From positions 16,382,879-16,446,878 of the forward strand of contig NC_071329.1 in NCBI RefSeq assembly GCF_010183535.1: 64,000 nucleotides of DNA. The letters are read 5' to 3'. This document shows, one piece after another, positions 44,629 to 56,900 of the stretch; the stretch's first letter is position 1, and each line of letters begins with the position of its first letter. The position numbers and the translations under genes were made by a program. The stretch is from Caenorhabditis remanei. Lineage: Eukaryota; Nematoda; Chromadorea; Rhabditida; Rhabditidae. A model generated the notes under the pieces. That model was not told where the DNA came from. It saw only the letters and a program-made list of their open reading frames with translations, and did not search any database.

Positions 44629-45045
44629 TGTACAGTACCGCTCAAATGGCTATCAACTTTGGCTGTTTTTTGTGAAAAATGACCAAATTTGACAGTGTAT
44701 TTCAGTGTCACCTGATTGTCCGGCAAACTTTATTTTGTATGGGTTGGAAAAAACAAAAATAGTACATAATTTTTGTAGTTGACCATTTTTTTGTAGGGGC
44801 AACATCTTGAAAGTTACACGCCTTCCCAAAACCGACGAAATTTCGGAGCTTTTCAACTTGACAACCTGTAACTTTCCTGGTAGTGTCCCTACAAAAAAAT
44901 GATCAATCACAAAAATGATGCACTATTTTTGCTCTGTCCAACAAAAACAAAATTATGTTTATTGGACAAACAGGTGACACCGAAATACACTGTCAAACTT
45001 AGTCATTTTCCACCGAAAACAGCCAATGTTGATAACCTTTTAAAA
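44629..45045. mobile_element. long fold-back element, copy 1
   Basis: The two halves are imperfect inverted repeats of about 190 bp: ACAGTACCGCTCAAATGGCT, TGACAGTGTATTTC and TTTTTTTGTAGGG on the left match their complements (CCCTACAAAAAAAT, GAAATACACTGTCAA) on the right, meeting near 44840. No coding content. Confidence 0.75.
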
Positions 45046-45375
45046 GATCACAGGCGGGTGGCAACAGTATAACAAACACCGACGTTGTACCAATTCTTAA
45101 CGTCATCTGGCAGGTTGACGGTTCAATGACAACCTGTCATTTTCTGGCTGGAGAATGTCAATAGTCACATAACGGGAAGGACACAGGTAGTTGGTGTGCG
45201 GTCCGCATTCGGATTCAGTCTCATACCAGACGACGTGTATTGAGTATCGTGTAGGAAGTTTCTTTCTTCAGAGGCCCTGTCTATCTGTTTGGTTTTTCGT
45301 CAACTCTTTTTTCCAGTGCTTTATATAAATTTTGAGATTTTCCTTTTCTGATTCTCTCAAAAAAAAATATATATA

Positions 45376-46130
45376 GCTACAGTACCACTCACATCAAATG
45401 TCTGAAACATTGTCTGAAAATGACCCTCTTTGACAGTAGTGTATTTCGGCGCCCTCTGTCGTATAAAGTAAATTATGACTAAAGCATACAAAACAAAGGT
45501 ATAGTTTTATTTTTGTAGTTGACAACTTTTTTGTACGGCCACTTCCTAAAAAGCATACTTGCAACGGGCCGGGCCGGGCCGATTTGAGAATTTTCACCGG
45601 CCCGGCCCGGCCCGGCCCGGTCGGCCCGGGTCACAGTACAAAAATTTGAAAATTTGAATTTTTTTGAAAGTTTTTTTGATTTTTTAGCAAAAAAGTCGAA
45701 TTTTCGATTATGTTTTTACATATCGATAAAACTCAAGTTTACATAGGAATTTTGACTATTTTTGACGAAAATTTTAAAAAATTTCGAAAAATTGTGCTCA
45801 TTTTTTGACTCCGGGCCGACCGGGCCGGGCCGGGCCGGCAACTTTCTCTACCGGCCCGGCCCGGCCCGGCCGATATTTTGCAAGTATGCTAAAAAGTTAT
45901 GAATGGTCACAGTGCAAATCTTCAAAATTTCACACTATTAGATTTTAAGAAGAAATTACTACGATCATCTGTAACTTTTTTGGGAATGTCCGTCCAATAA
46001 AGTAGTCAACTACAGAAATGAATCTCTACTTTTGTTCTGTATGGTTCATACATAATTTACTTTGTGGGAAAATCAGTGATACCGTAACACACTCTCAATT
46101 TTGTCATTTTAAACTGAAAAATGCCAAATT
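45376..46130. mobile_element. long fold-back element, copy 2, interrupted by a hAT-type MITE
   Basis: Same family as 44629-45045: starts ACAGTACCACTCA, has GACAGTAGTGTATTTCGG and TTGTAGTTGACAA on the left, and their complements (GTAGTCAACTACAG, GTGATACCGTAACACAC) on the right. The centre carries the element at 45554-45888. Confidence 0.7.
45554..45888. mobile_element. hAT-type MITE with GGGCC arrays, copy 5, nested
   Basis: 8-bp duplication CTAAAAAG at 45546-45553 and 45889-45896. Ends CATACTTGCAA and TTGCAAGTATG. The centre is the inverted orientation of the copy 1/copy 2 centre (GTCGAATTTTCGA). Confidence 0.92.
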
Positions 46131-46159
46131 GTATCTTGTACTGTATTTCCCATTATTTT

Positions 46160-46590
46160 CAATCATTTTTCCGTCGTGTTGTTCGGAAGGAACCGCAGCC
46201 GGTATTCTGGAAGAACAAGCAATGTTTCATTAATGGAATAAACAAAACAAATCGTACTAGTTGGGCAGGTTGTAGGATGGATGCATGTGTGAAATTGGGA
46301 ATGAAAAGTTTGTTTTTTTGTCAAAGTCATTGTCTGTGTTCATTTCTCAACTTTTCAGTTGAAAGAGCGAATGTGAAAGCTTATCCCGTGGTTTATGATG
46401 CTACTGATCTCTCGGAGGATGACTGTGTATTGGTATGTGCAAAGATGGTATTAAAAGGCTTATAACACAGTTCCAGATCTCCAATCCGCCAAGTCCTTCA
46501 TCTTCAAACAATACCTTGGGCTGTGCAATTTGTGGAGAAAAAAGCAAGTGATATCATTATGGAGCTTTGACTTGTGACGGGTGTAGGGTA
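46160..46590 (+). pseudogene. nuclear hormone receptor DNA-binding-domain remnant, fingers out of order
   Basis: About 46165-46312 encodes a second zinc-finger block (F-F-R-R-V-V-R-K ... C-F-I-N-G ... G-C-R-M-D-A-C-V-K-L-G-M), with Trp in place of the Cys in R-T-S-C-A-G-C. About 46510-46588 encodes a first finger (G-C-A-I-C-G-E-K-S-K, stop, Y-H-Y-G-A-L-T-C-D-G-C-R) with an in-frame TGA, ending at a GT donor. In intact receptors the first finger precedes the second, so this is probably the 3' part of one copy beside the 5' part of another. Nonfunctional. Confidence 0.75.
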
Positions 46591-46835
46591 TTTTAATTTC
46601 CAAAAACTTTCCTATGATTAATTTTTAGTTATTCTTCTATCACAACCGTCACCTAATAGAGAGATTAAGATGCAGGTACACCAATGAATGCTACGATTGA
46701 TACGCAGTCTCGCAGGTCGTGTCAAAAAAGTAGAATAGTTAAATGTCTGGCGATGGGAATGAGATGTAAGTTTGACATTTGAAGATACAAAGTGCAATTG
46801 ATTATTTTGATATTCGGATAACCAGATAAAGAAAA

Positions 46836-47100
46836 AGCAAACTCCCCGGGAAAATTTTTCGATCCATAACGACAACGTAAGTATTTAAAAAAGTATACTG
46901 GAGAAGCCCGTAATCTGAATTTTCAGAAAATAATGCCGGAAATTGTGCTGCTTGACGAAGAGAATGAACATCAGAATCCAGAAGATGTAGAATATGTCAA
47001 CGACAAGGAACTGGCCTTTGGTGATGTTGAATACGAAAACATGGAGAAAGAGAATGGACCAACTGGTGTAGAATTGGAATCTAATAACTTGATATCAATT
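46836..47100 (+). pseudogene. degraded copy of the small acidic gene
   Basis: Matches 39160-39450: the C-A-A-A-C-T-C-C-C-C-G-G-G block, the intron (GTAAGTATTTAAAAAA ... TTTTCAG) and the acidic exon (L-L-D-E-E-N-E, F-G-D-V-E-Y-E-N-M-E), with an extra base after GCCGG and no start codon. The 3' flank is also shared. Confidence 0.7.
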
Positions 47101-47228
47101 GAAATGTTTTAAAAATCTTTTCGATGTAAAATATTGATTTTGGAAGATTTTTCAAACAAGAAGATTCATAATAAAAAATGCAGAAAAAAACAGTAAAAGT
47201 TGATAAGGAGGATTCAGAAAGAACAAGT

Positions 47229-48769
47229 TCAATGAAGTAGTGCGAGAGCTTTTTGAAAGAGTTCGGCCATAATCGGTTTATCCAAATCGTTAATATCTCC
47301 GGGGATAACAGATTTAAGGTGAGTCGCTGTTTTGATTTCACTGAGGCACTTCTTCTGAAATTTTGATTTTTCAAATCTATTTTTATTTTCCAGCTGGTTT
47401 TACTACCGTCAATGCTTGCAAATTATAGCGAGTAGACATTTGCAACTTCTTTTTCAATGTCTTCTTAGATTTTTCGAGTAAAAACTCTTCGCATTTCCGG
47501 ATTACCATTGGTGTATCATACATGTCAGCAACCATGAGGATTCCTTCAACAGTGGTTTCTGAAACAAACGCCTAATTTCGTTTACTGATAAGTACCCACC
47601 GTCAATAGCATGTTCTGCATAAAGAACTTCAAGGTACTTCTGAAAATCGTCCGCGTCGATTCCAGTCAATGTGATTTCAGATTTCTTTGACTCTTCGAAA
47701 TGTCCCATCAAAAGCGAATTGAAATAATGAGAATGTCCAGAGAGATACTGAAAGAAATAAAGCTAAATAAGAGTTGAGACTTGCCTACTAAGCAATTTCG
47801 ACACAAAGAACTTCTTCTCATTGACAACAAGAACAACATCAGAAAATGATTTCATTTCATCGCCGAAACTTTTCAATTCATTCTTATAGATTCCTGACAT
47901 TTCCTTGATTTTCACATGAATCTCAACGGCCAGCTTGCCATCATCGAGAAATTCTTCCTTCATTCTTTTCCATTCGATAAAAGGCTTCGGTTCGTAAGCA
48001 TCAAATTTGTTGTTTCCATTCGCATTTCCATGGGAACCACTCATCAAATGAGAATGACATTTTCCGTTTGTCGAGACCAGTTTGAATTGAGCATCTGATG
48101 AAATCAACCATTTCTCCCCACTCAATGATTTGACGCATTTCAAACATAAGGCAAGGTGATCATCTTGTTTCCACAGATATACTTGCCTGAAATTGATATA
48201 TTTCCCTTTTTTTTGCTAAAAATCTAACCATGTTGAACCAAAATGTTCTTCTTCTTTGCCATAATTTCTTACTACTTCGTTCATGTACTGAACATCTGTG
48301 AAAACATGTTTCAGCACAAAACACTTTCCAGTCATTGGCAGCATCTGAGATGACTGAAAGAATACGAATTAAAAACGGAATCGACTATCTTGTTTCATAC
48401 TTTTTCATCTGAACACTCTGGTGAAGTGACTGAATTCTCGATGCAGCTTGTCGTCTCTTCACCGAGTTTCTCTCCGACTGTGTCTCCTTCATGTTTTTGT
48501 GAAATTTTCTTGATTTCCTCTTCAGCCGATCGAAGTTTTTCTGTGATTTCCAAGTTCGAGTTTTCGAGAGTTTTCTGTTTCTCCAACAACTGTTGACACA
48601 TATTATGAACGCTCTGGATGGTCGAGTTGATAGCACCGAATATCTAGAATTAAATGAATAAGCACTTTTCACAATATTTCATGAATCAATTCACCTCGTC
48701 TTGAAACTTCGATGTTGAATCGTTTCGTTCATTTCGATTCGGAGCAATTTTCTCGTTCTCTTCCGACAT
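47229..48769 (-). CDS. coiled-coil BATH protein with a mutated splice donor
   Basis: Exons 48695-48769, 48401-48643, 48229-48353, 47793-48186, 47600-47747, 47407-47558 and 47229-47354 would give 420 residues. An N-terminal coiled coil (about residues 26-106: M-C-Q-Q-L-L-E-K-Q-K-T-L-E) precedes MATH (E-E-E-H-F-G-S-T-W; E-K-W-L-I-S-S) and BTB (FSDVVLVVNEKKFFVSKL). The donor after K-L, GTTAGT in the sister gene, is CTTAGT here (base 47792), so normal joining to the 148-nt BTB exon is lost. A GT four bases on would shift frame. Either MATH alone is made, or the gene is dying. Confidence 0.75.
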
Positions 48770-49077
48770 TTCACTAAAATTATATTGCATCAAGACAGCT
48801 GGAAAGTATTTAAAGTATTCGTGAACGAAAAATGTAAACGTTCAAATCAATGAAACAGAATCAAAACGATATTCTCATTTATAAAAAATCTATAACAAAA
48901 ATAACAGAAAAAACAATGAACAACAAGGAAGATTTCAATGAAGAGCGCGAGATTTTTGAAACAGTGCGACCATAATCGATGAATGGATTGTTATTGAGGA
49001 AACGAGGGAACAATACTATAAAAAATCTAACAATATTTCGGCGAACAGTGGAAAAATCGAAAAGAAAAAACAAAATT
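48770..49077. other. intergenic spacer
   Basis: Includes a decayed, partly duplicated BATH 3' tail (GAAGAGCGCGAGATTTTTG at about 48939, then GACCATAATCGATGAATGG), a relic of another tandem copy. Confidence 0.5.
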
Positions 49078-50838
49078 TCAATGAAACTCAAGAGATATTT
49101 GGAAAAGATCAGCCATAATCGATGAATCCATGTCGTGAGTATTTCCTGAGATAACTGATTTTATATCAGCAATCGATGTGATCTCGCCGAGACACTTTTT
49201 CTGAGAATTATTGATTGTACGTTTTGTTACAGATCTGGATTTACTTTGAGTCCTTCTAAATTATATCGAGCAGACATCTCCAACTTCTTCTTCAATGTCT
49301 TCCTTGATTTTTCGAGTAAAAACTCTTCGCATTTCCGGATTACCATTGGTGTCTCACACATGTCAGCAACCAAGAGGATTCCTTCGAGAGTGAATTCTGC
49401 GTTATAAGTGAAGTTTATTTTTATAAATGCTGACTAAATGTTATTGTTCCCCATAAAGTATTTTTAGATAATTCTGAAAATCATCAGCATCGATTCGAGT
49501 CAGTTTGATTTCAGATCTTCTCGATTTTTTAAGTTGTCCTGAGAAAAGGGAACTGAAGTATGGAGATTGAGCGGAAAGAAACTGAAAATAAACAGAAAAT
49601 ATTGAGTATTAATCATTGTTAACGTACCAGTTTCGAAACATTGAACTTCTTGTATCTAACCTTTAGGGTTACATCCGAAAACTGTTTCATCGTTTCGCCG
49701 AAATCTCTCAGGTTATTTTTATAAACTCCACTCATCCAATCAATTCCAACATGAACTTCAAAAACTAATTTGTCATCGACGAGATATTCTTCCTCTATTT
49801 CAAGCCATTCGAGTAAAGGTATCGGTCCGAGCGTATCTCCAATGGCACCAAATTCATTTCCAAAATCGATAACTCTCACTTCCTTATGCCTACTTCCATT
49901 TTTTGATATCAACTCGAAACTAGCTTCTGTTGTAATGCACCAAGTGTTATCCTTCAACGGTTTCATACATTGAAGAGAGATCATGAGTTGGTTCTCTTCT
50001 ATTTCGAGAAATATTTTCCTGAAATTTCGTTTTTTTAAAATTATTCAGTTGTCAAAATCTATACCATGATACTCCGAAATGTTATTCTTCTTCTTTGCTG
50101 TAATATCTAGCATTATCCTTCATATATGAAACATTTTCGAATGTATTTTTCAAAACGAACGACTTTCCGTAAGTCGATGAATCTTTAGGGGAATATATAA
50201 GACACTCATTGTCACTCTTTTCTGGTATTTTGGATGTTATTTTCTCATTCTCATCGATCGTTGACTGCTTCGATTCGAAATTTTCTCGATATTCTTGGGA
50301 CAGCTTTTCAACTTGGTCTTCCACCAAACGAAACTTCTCGAAAATTTCCACTTTCAGAGTTTCCTGTTGTTCCATAAACATCGAACAGGTGCCTTCTACA
50401 ATCTGAACAGCAGCTTTGAGACCATCGAGTGAATTTTTCTGGGAGTAAATACATAGATTTCGTCCACCAATATTTTTGAGATACCTCGTCATTTTCAACA
50501 ATTCCTTGATAGCTTGTCGAATCTTCAGTCAGTTCCTCCTCGACAGTGTCTTCAAGTTTTTGTGAAAATTTCCAGATTTCATCTTCAGCCGATTGAAGCC
50601 TTCCGGCAATTTCCATATTAGATTTTTCGAGAGTTTTCTGTTTATTCAACAACTCTTGACACATGTTGTGAACGTTCTTGATAGCACCGATTATCTAGAA
50701 TTGAATGAATAAGTGTTGATTCACCTCGCTGACCTCCATGTTCACCTCCATGAATAGATTCACCTCGCTCAGAAATTTCGATGTTGAATCGCCTTGTTCG
50801 TTTTGATTCGGAGCAACTTTCTCGTTTTCTTCCGACAT
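49078..50838 (-). pseudogene. coiled-coil BATH gene with two in-frame stops
   Basis: Exons 50764-50838, 50485-50694, 50065-50438, 49628-50018, about 49441-49581, 49245-49396 and 49078-49200. The coiled coil is longer than in its sisters because the exon before MATH is enlarged and fused. TAA at 50082-50084 replaces a codon inside the E-E-E-(H)-F-G-V-S-W motif. A second TAA at 49441-49443 ends the first BTB exon where the I-D-G codons and donor should be. The rest remains well conserved (MATH W-C-I-T-T; last exon I-K-S-V-I-S-G), so inactivation is recent. Confidence 0.8.
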
Positions 50839-51018
50839 TTCACTGGAATTATATCGTATCAATACACCTGAAAAGTAATCAAAGTATTCAAGAACGAAAA
50901 ATTAAACCGTTCCGATCAATGAAACAGAATCAACGCTATAGCGCGCTAAAATATTATTTATGAAAACAATTATAACAAAAACAACAGAAAAAACAATGAA
51001 GAACATGGAAGAACTATT

Positions 51019-52581
51019 TCAATGAAGAGCGAGTGATCTTTGGAACAATTCAACCATAATCGATGAATCCAAATCGTGAATATCTCCGGGGATAACAGAT
51101 TTAAGATCAGTCGGTGTTTTGATTTCACTGAGACACTTTTTCTGAAATTTATGTTTATTTTTTCCTATTTTTGAACAAAATGTATTACCGTCAATGCTTC
51201 CAAGTGATAGCGAGTAGACATTTGCAACTTCTTTTTCAGTGTCTTCTTGGATTTTCTGAGGAGAAAATCCTCGCATTTCCGGATGACCATTGGTGTATCA
51301 TACATGTCAGCCACCATAAGGATTCCCTCGACAGTGATTTCTGAAACAAAAACTCAATTTTGAACTGGTGTCAGTACTAACCATCAATCGATTGTTCTCC
51401 ATAAAGTAATTCAAGATAATTCTGAAAATCATTCGCATCGATTCCAGTCAATTTGATTTCAGACTTCTTCGATTCTTGGAAATCTCCCATTAAAAGCGAA
51501 TTGAAATAAGGAGAATGTCCAGATAGATACTGAAAGAAATTCAGATATGTTAAAGTTGAGACTCGCCTACTAACCAATTTCAAAGTGTGAAACTTCTTCT
51601 CATTGACAACAAGAACAACATCAGAAAATGATTTCATTTCATCACCGAAACTTTTCAAGTTCTTCTTATAGATTCCTGTCATCTCCTTGATTTTCACATG
51701 AATCTCAACGGCCAGTTTGCCATCCTCAAGAAATTCTTCCTTCATTCTATTCCATTCGATTAAAGGATCCGCGCCATACAAGCCAAACTCCCTGTTGTCA
51801 TTTTTTCCAAGGATTTCAGGGGTATTTCTTATCAACTGGGAATGACATTTTCCGTTTGTTGAAACCAGCTTGAAATTAGCATCTAATGTAATCAACCATT
51901 TCTCGTCACTCAATGAATTGGCACGTTTAAAATACAAGCAGTGTTGGTCATCTCGTTTCGTCAGTAATAACTGCCTGAAATTGATATTTTTCTTTTTTTT
52001 GTTGGAAATCTAACCATGTCACTCCAAAATGTTCTTCTTCTTTGCCATAATATAATTTTTTTTCCGTCATTTGCAGAACATTTGTGAAGACATGTTTCAG
52101 CACAAAGCATTTTCCTGTCATTGGCAATATCTGAGATGACTGAAAGAATACAAATTACAAACAGAATCCACTATCATGTTTCATACTTTTTCATCAGAAC
52201 ACTCTGTTGGAATGACTGAATTCTCGATGCCGTTTGTCGTCTCTTCATTTAGTTTCTCCTCGACAGTGTCTTCTTCGCGTTTCTGCGAAATTTTATCTAT
52301 TTTTTCTTCAGCCAATCGAAGTTTCTCGACAATTTCCATGTTGGATTTTTCGAGATTTTCCTGTTTCTCCAACAACTTTTGACATATCTCAAGTACTTTC
52401 TCGATAGCCGACTCGGGCGGAGTATTGGTGATTTTCTGAAAAAAAAAATGATTAGACGACTAAATCATATATTCAATCGACTTGCTTCTTCATTTCCATC
52501 GGTTTCTCTCTTTCGTCGCTTCGTTGTTGGATCGCCTTCCTCATTGTGAATTCGTTTCATTTTATCGTTTTCTTCTGTCAT
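51019..52581 (-). CDS. coiled-coil BATH protein, intact, with a probable GC-AG intron
   Basis: Exons 52486-52581, 52187-52435, 52015-52139, 51575-51974, 51382-51529, 51189-51340 and 51019-51141 give 430 residues. A basic first exon (K-R-R-K-R-E) could be a nuclear signal (inference). A coiled coil follows, then MATH (E-E-E-H-F-G-V-T-W, E-K-W-L-I-T-L) and BTB (FSDVVLVVNEKKFHTLKL, S-P-Y-F-N-S-L-L-M-G-D-F). The only phase-correct donor for intron 1 is GCAAGT after GAAGAA (base 52485), the standard GC-AG donor form. All other joins are GT-AG. Confidence 0.85.
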
Positions 52582-53960
52582 TTTTCTGGAATTTTATATG
52601 ATATGATGGTTGTGAAGTCACCAAAAACGACTGAAAAATTTATACATACTGAAATTCCCGCCTCTGATTATAAACCACACCACCTTCCAGATGTATCGAC
52701 AATCACAAAAGAGCACGGGCCATTGTGACAATCTTATGATGAAAAAAAGACTGCGCGAAAAAGAATTTCCGAAAATGTTTGAAAAACTTTTTTTTAAATT
52801 TTTGACCGAAAAAACGAAAATTTCGAAAAAATAATAATTCAAATACTGTGTGAAAAACAAGAAATTTTCGGAGGCAAAAATCATGAATTTAAAATTTTTT
52901 TAAACCGAAATTTTTTTAGCACAGCCCTGGTGGAGACAGCTGGAAGGGAGCTTGGTTCAATATCCGAGGCGGGAATTTCAGTACGCTACACGGTCCATTA
53001 CAGTGACGATGCGCAAGCAACAATACTGACGCATTTCTCGTGCATTTTTTCGCCAATTTTGTTAAAATTGCAGGTCTAAGAATTGATGAAAATTTCAAAA
53101 ATCGGAAATTCGGAATTTTTCCGTTGTAATCACTAAAAATACAAATAAGAGACAAGAAAAAGTGTTTTTGTATTTTTACTAACACTTTGGGAATAGAAAA
53201 ACCAAAAAAAAAGCAAAAAAGTTTTTCGAAGTATAATGTAGAAAATGGAAAAACAGGGCATTTTAGCGAGTATAATAACTTTTTTCCTTCCTTTTCTCGT
53301 ATTTTTCAGTCTAAAAATTCCTTGGAATACATTTCTATCCTTTGTAACTGTTCAAAATTGAAATTTATTGGTTCAGAATCCCTTCAGTTGAGATCTCCTC
53401 CTCCAATATTGCACCGATTTTAGAATTTTTGCACTTTTTCGATAGCTCTCAACATTATCTAGAAGGCTATCATCTTAGAATTGCAGAAAAAATTTTTTAA
53501 ACACTTTTTTTCGTGTTTCGCCGAATTTTCAGTGCAAAAGGACAAACTGTAAAATTGAAGCGGGAAACGCGCCTGTCCAGTCCCTGGCGCATTACTCGAT
53601 ACTCGCTGCGCACAATCGGATACTTTCGTCACTGTAGCGTACCGTGCGCTAACCAAAATGACTTATTTGTTTCGAAAAATCGTCTTCCTGAAAAGAGAGT
53701 TCAATTAAATAAATATAAATGAGAGAATTATACACAAAATTTTCCTCCAGTAACTGAGATTTTAAAAATGTGTTTATTAAACAAAAAGAATGAAAAGAGG
53801 GGAGCATATTTAAAAGAGGGAACATGATAAAAATGTTTAACAGTGTATCAAAAATGAGTAAAACAGAAAAAAACTAGGGAAAACATTCTTCAAATTGCGA
53901 TGATGCTGACGTCTTCTAGTTCGCGGATTTTCGGGGATTCTGAAAATAGAAAAACGGAAT
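52582..53960. other. 1.4-kb intergenic region with decayed inverted repeats
   Basis: AAATTCCCGCCTC at about 52651 with CACCTTCCAG, and their complements CTGGAAGGGAG and GAGGCGGGAATTT at about 52939-52978, form an inverted pair of roughly 50 bp. Further pieces (TGGCGCATTACTCG near 53584) suggest another decayed element. No exon seen. Confidence 0.45.
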
Positions 53961-56900
53961 TTATCGGTCTTTTGATAGAACTGAAACCTTTTTCATGACA
54001 AAATCTTCCTCCGCATCGGCTCTTCTTTTCGTATATTCAGTAAACGACGTCGAGGCTTCTGGAGGACCTCCGATTGTCAATTTTCCATAATTCATGTCGT
54101 TTCGAACATAATCAAATCTATCGAGAAATTCGAAAAGTGCGTCTCGAAGTGATACAGCAGTCATATCAGGTTTCAGAACTGCTACAGTAACCAACATATT
54201 CTGTATTCTGTCTATGGAGCAACTATTGAGATATCTGACATCTGTTATGCATAATCTTGTGTATATCTCGTCGAGTGTCTCCTGAATATGAGTAATGCAA
54301 ACAGCAATCAATCTATTCTTCATAATCGTTTCGGCCCGTTCCATACTTATCGATTTTCGATAGAGACATCCGATAAGGATCAGCAGTCTTTCATTGGCTT
54401 TCCTTATATCTCGGAACTCTCCGAGACTCTTGATTTGTGAACAGATAATGCATCGCTTATTACGAGAACGCGGATTAATTGATTTTGGAGCTGTGGAAGA
54501 TGGGTTTTGAGGAGAATCTTCTGGTAGATTACTTTGTTCCATTTTTTGACATGTGATATTCAGAATCTGATCTGAATTCGGAATCCAATCAGTATCAGGG
54601 CGTCTTCGTGAATCGGAATGTTTAGCTTGGCTTTGTATCGGTGGTGATCTATGTTCTTCGATCTCTATTTCTCTACATTGATCGAATTTTGTCAAGAAGA
54701 GCACAAGGGCGGTTCGAAGTGCTCCCGCAGTCATTTCAGGAGCCAGACGTCTCACATTAATCAGCATATCCTCAAGTCTATCCAATGAGCAATCATAAAG
54801 ATCCTTCCGACTCGTAAGACCAATTCTCCCGTATATCTCTTCAATAATCTCCGGAATATGACTGTTGCAGACAACTATACATCGGAAATTAGAGATCCGT
54901 TCTGCATGTTGGAATGAGATCAATTCACGGTATAGACATCCAGCTAGAATACTCAATCTGTCACATTCTCTTCTGATATTCAAGTAGTCGCCAGGACGTT
55001 TCATTTCTTTACAGATATGACATCGAAGTGGACAGCCGCGTGCAGATTGTGGATGAATCACTTGTTCCGGGTGTTCTAATTCTTGAATAGCGGGGACAGT
55101 GAACATATCGAATTGTGATTCATCAGGAGGATCCAGTGGCTCCAATTTGACTATTGAAGACGATGGCTCTTGCCATGTCACCTCTTGAAAATCATCGATT
55201 TCTGGTAATTCTTTCTTCACTGATATATCTTTCGGAGTCAAGTTTTCACTTGTTTGTTCAGCTGTCCTATCCAATATCCTCATCATATCTTCAGTAATTC
55301 CATCTTCTGAATCTGAAGATTCTGATGCTCCTTTTCCACGAAAATTTTGTAGGCTCCCGGCAAGATTCAAGCTTTGTTCTAGCTTTGTTCCCGAGCAGGT
55401 TTTCGTCAATCTCCGCAATTTTCCACCGTCCGAAAAATAGTGAGAAGCATCTGCAGACACCGCTGGACATGATAACAATTCTCTGGCCATTGCTGATAAT
55501 AACTTGAATGGAGACTGACGCTCCGCCCACCAACGTGAAGGACAATCGGACTCTTCGGGACGTTCTCTCATTAGAAATTGTCGATATATCGTTATTTCTA
55601 AGCTGATAATGTTCATTCGACCTCTTGGATTCATCAACGTGGTATCCTGAATTCCAGAATTTATCGCCCATCTCCAATTATTATTGACGAAGTCCTCCAT
55701 GACTAGATTCTCCAAATCTTTCCATTTCTCCTCGGTGAAAATTTCAGTATAAGAGAATCTCGGATCCAATAGAACAGCCATTTCATGACTTCGCATATTA
55801 TAGCTTTCGAATGAAAACTTTAATAAATTTTGAATTTTCTCTCGTTGAAATTGTTGAAATGGGAATTCCCTATCAATCAGTCGTCGTAATCCCTCGATTG
55901 CAGGTATAATTTGAGAGATGCAACTACTCGGAGTGCTCATCGATCTGCAGTAGTAGACACATTGTCGAAGAAGACGTTGGAGATGAATCAGATCTTTGAA
56001 TGACTTATTATAAATATAGAAATCTATTCCATAGACTTCACAGAATGTTTCGAACGATTTGTGCTGAAAAAAGCAAACAATTATATGAAAAACTATTTGA
56101 AAAACTAACGAGAACAAGACATTTTGTCAGAAAAATGTATGAGCTCTCCCACGAGTTATTGTCCATCGACGGTAGATCTCTTTCTTGGTTTCTTGATGAT
56201 TGGAATCTGAAAACTCATTTAATAACATTTAATATTACTTGAATCAGTTTGAACCTTTGAAACTTGCAGTATAAATCCGATTCTGGTTCAAAAAATCGAA
56301 TAAACTCTCTTAAAACATTAAGTCCCATTGAAAAAGCTTCGATTTTCAGCAATTCCGTCACAAAAATTGACATATTATGATAAAAACATATATGATGTTG
56401 TTCCACGTGCTCATTCAACGCAATCATTTGAAGAATTTCCATATTTGAAGAGACTGAATGCCTGAATTTTACGTCATAATGGGAGTGAACGTTGACTTCG
56501 CGACGAATAGTTTCGATGATATGAGCGGCATTTATTCTGAAAGAAAAACCAATTTTTCGTACAAAAATTAACAAAAAACTCACTGATTATTCGACATTTT
56601 CTTCAAAAAGACAACATTCTTCCTCTCATCAATATTCTCGAAATAATGTATCGAAAAAACGAGAAATTTCTCAGTCAAATCGTCGTGAACATCAATAGTC
56701 ACACCAATTGGTCCAATAGTTTTCGGATAATTAATTAATGATTTATTTATCGAATTTTGTCGTTTCACGTATTCCATCATCACATTATCCGACGGAATTA
56801 CACTTTTCGGATTGATATATGTGATGAGTTCTTGAAGTTTAGCATCTTTTGTAACTTCCAATGGAATTCCTTGACTTATGAGGAAATTTGACAATAATTC

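Larger units (their letters stand above)
44148..46159. other. 2-kb repeat-filled region
   Basis: Holds a GATAAT microsatellite (about 44153-44195), two long fold-back elements (44629-45045 and 45376-46130) and hAT-type copy 5 nested in the second. No gene seen. Confidence 0.6.
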
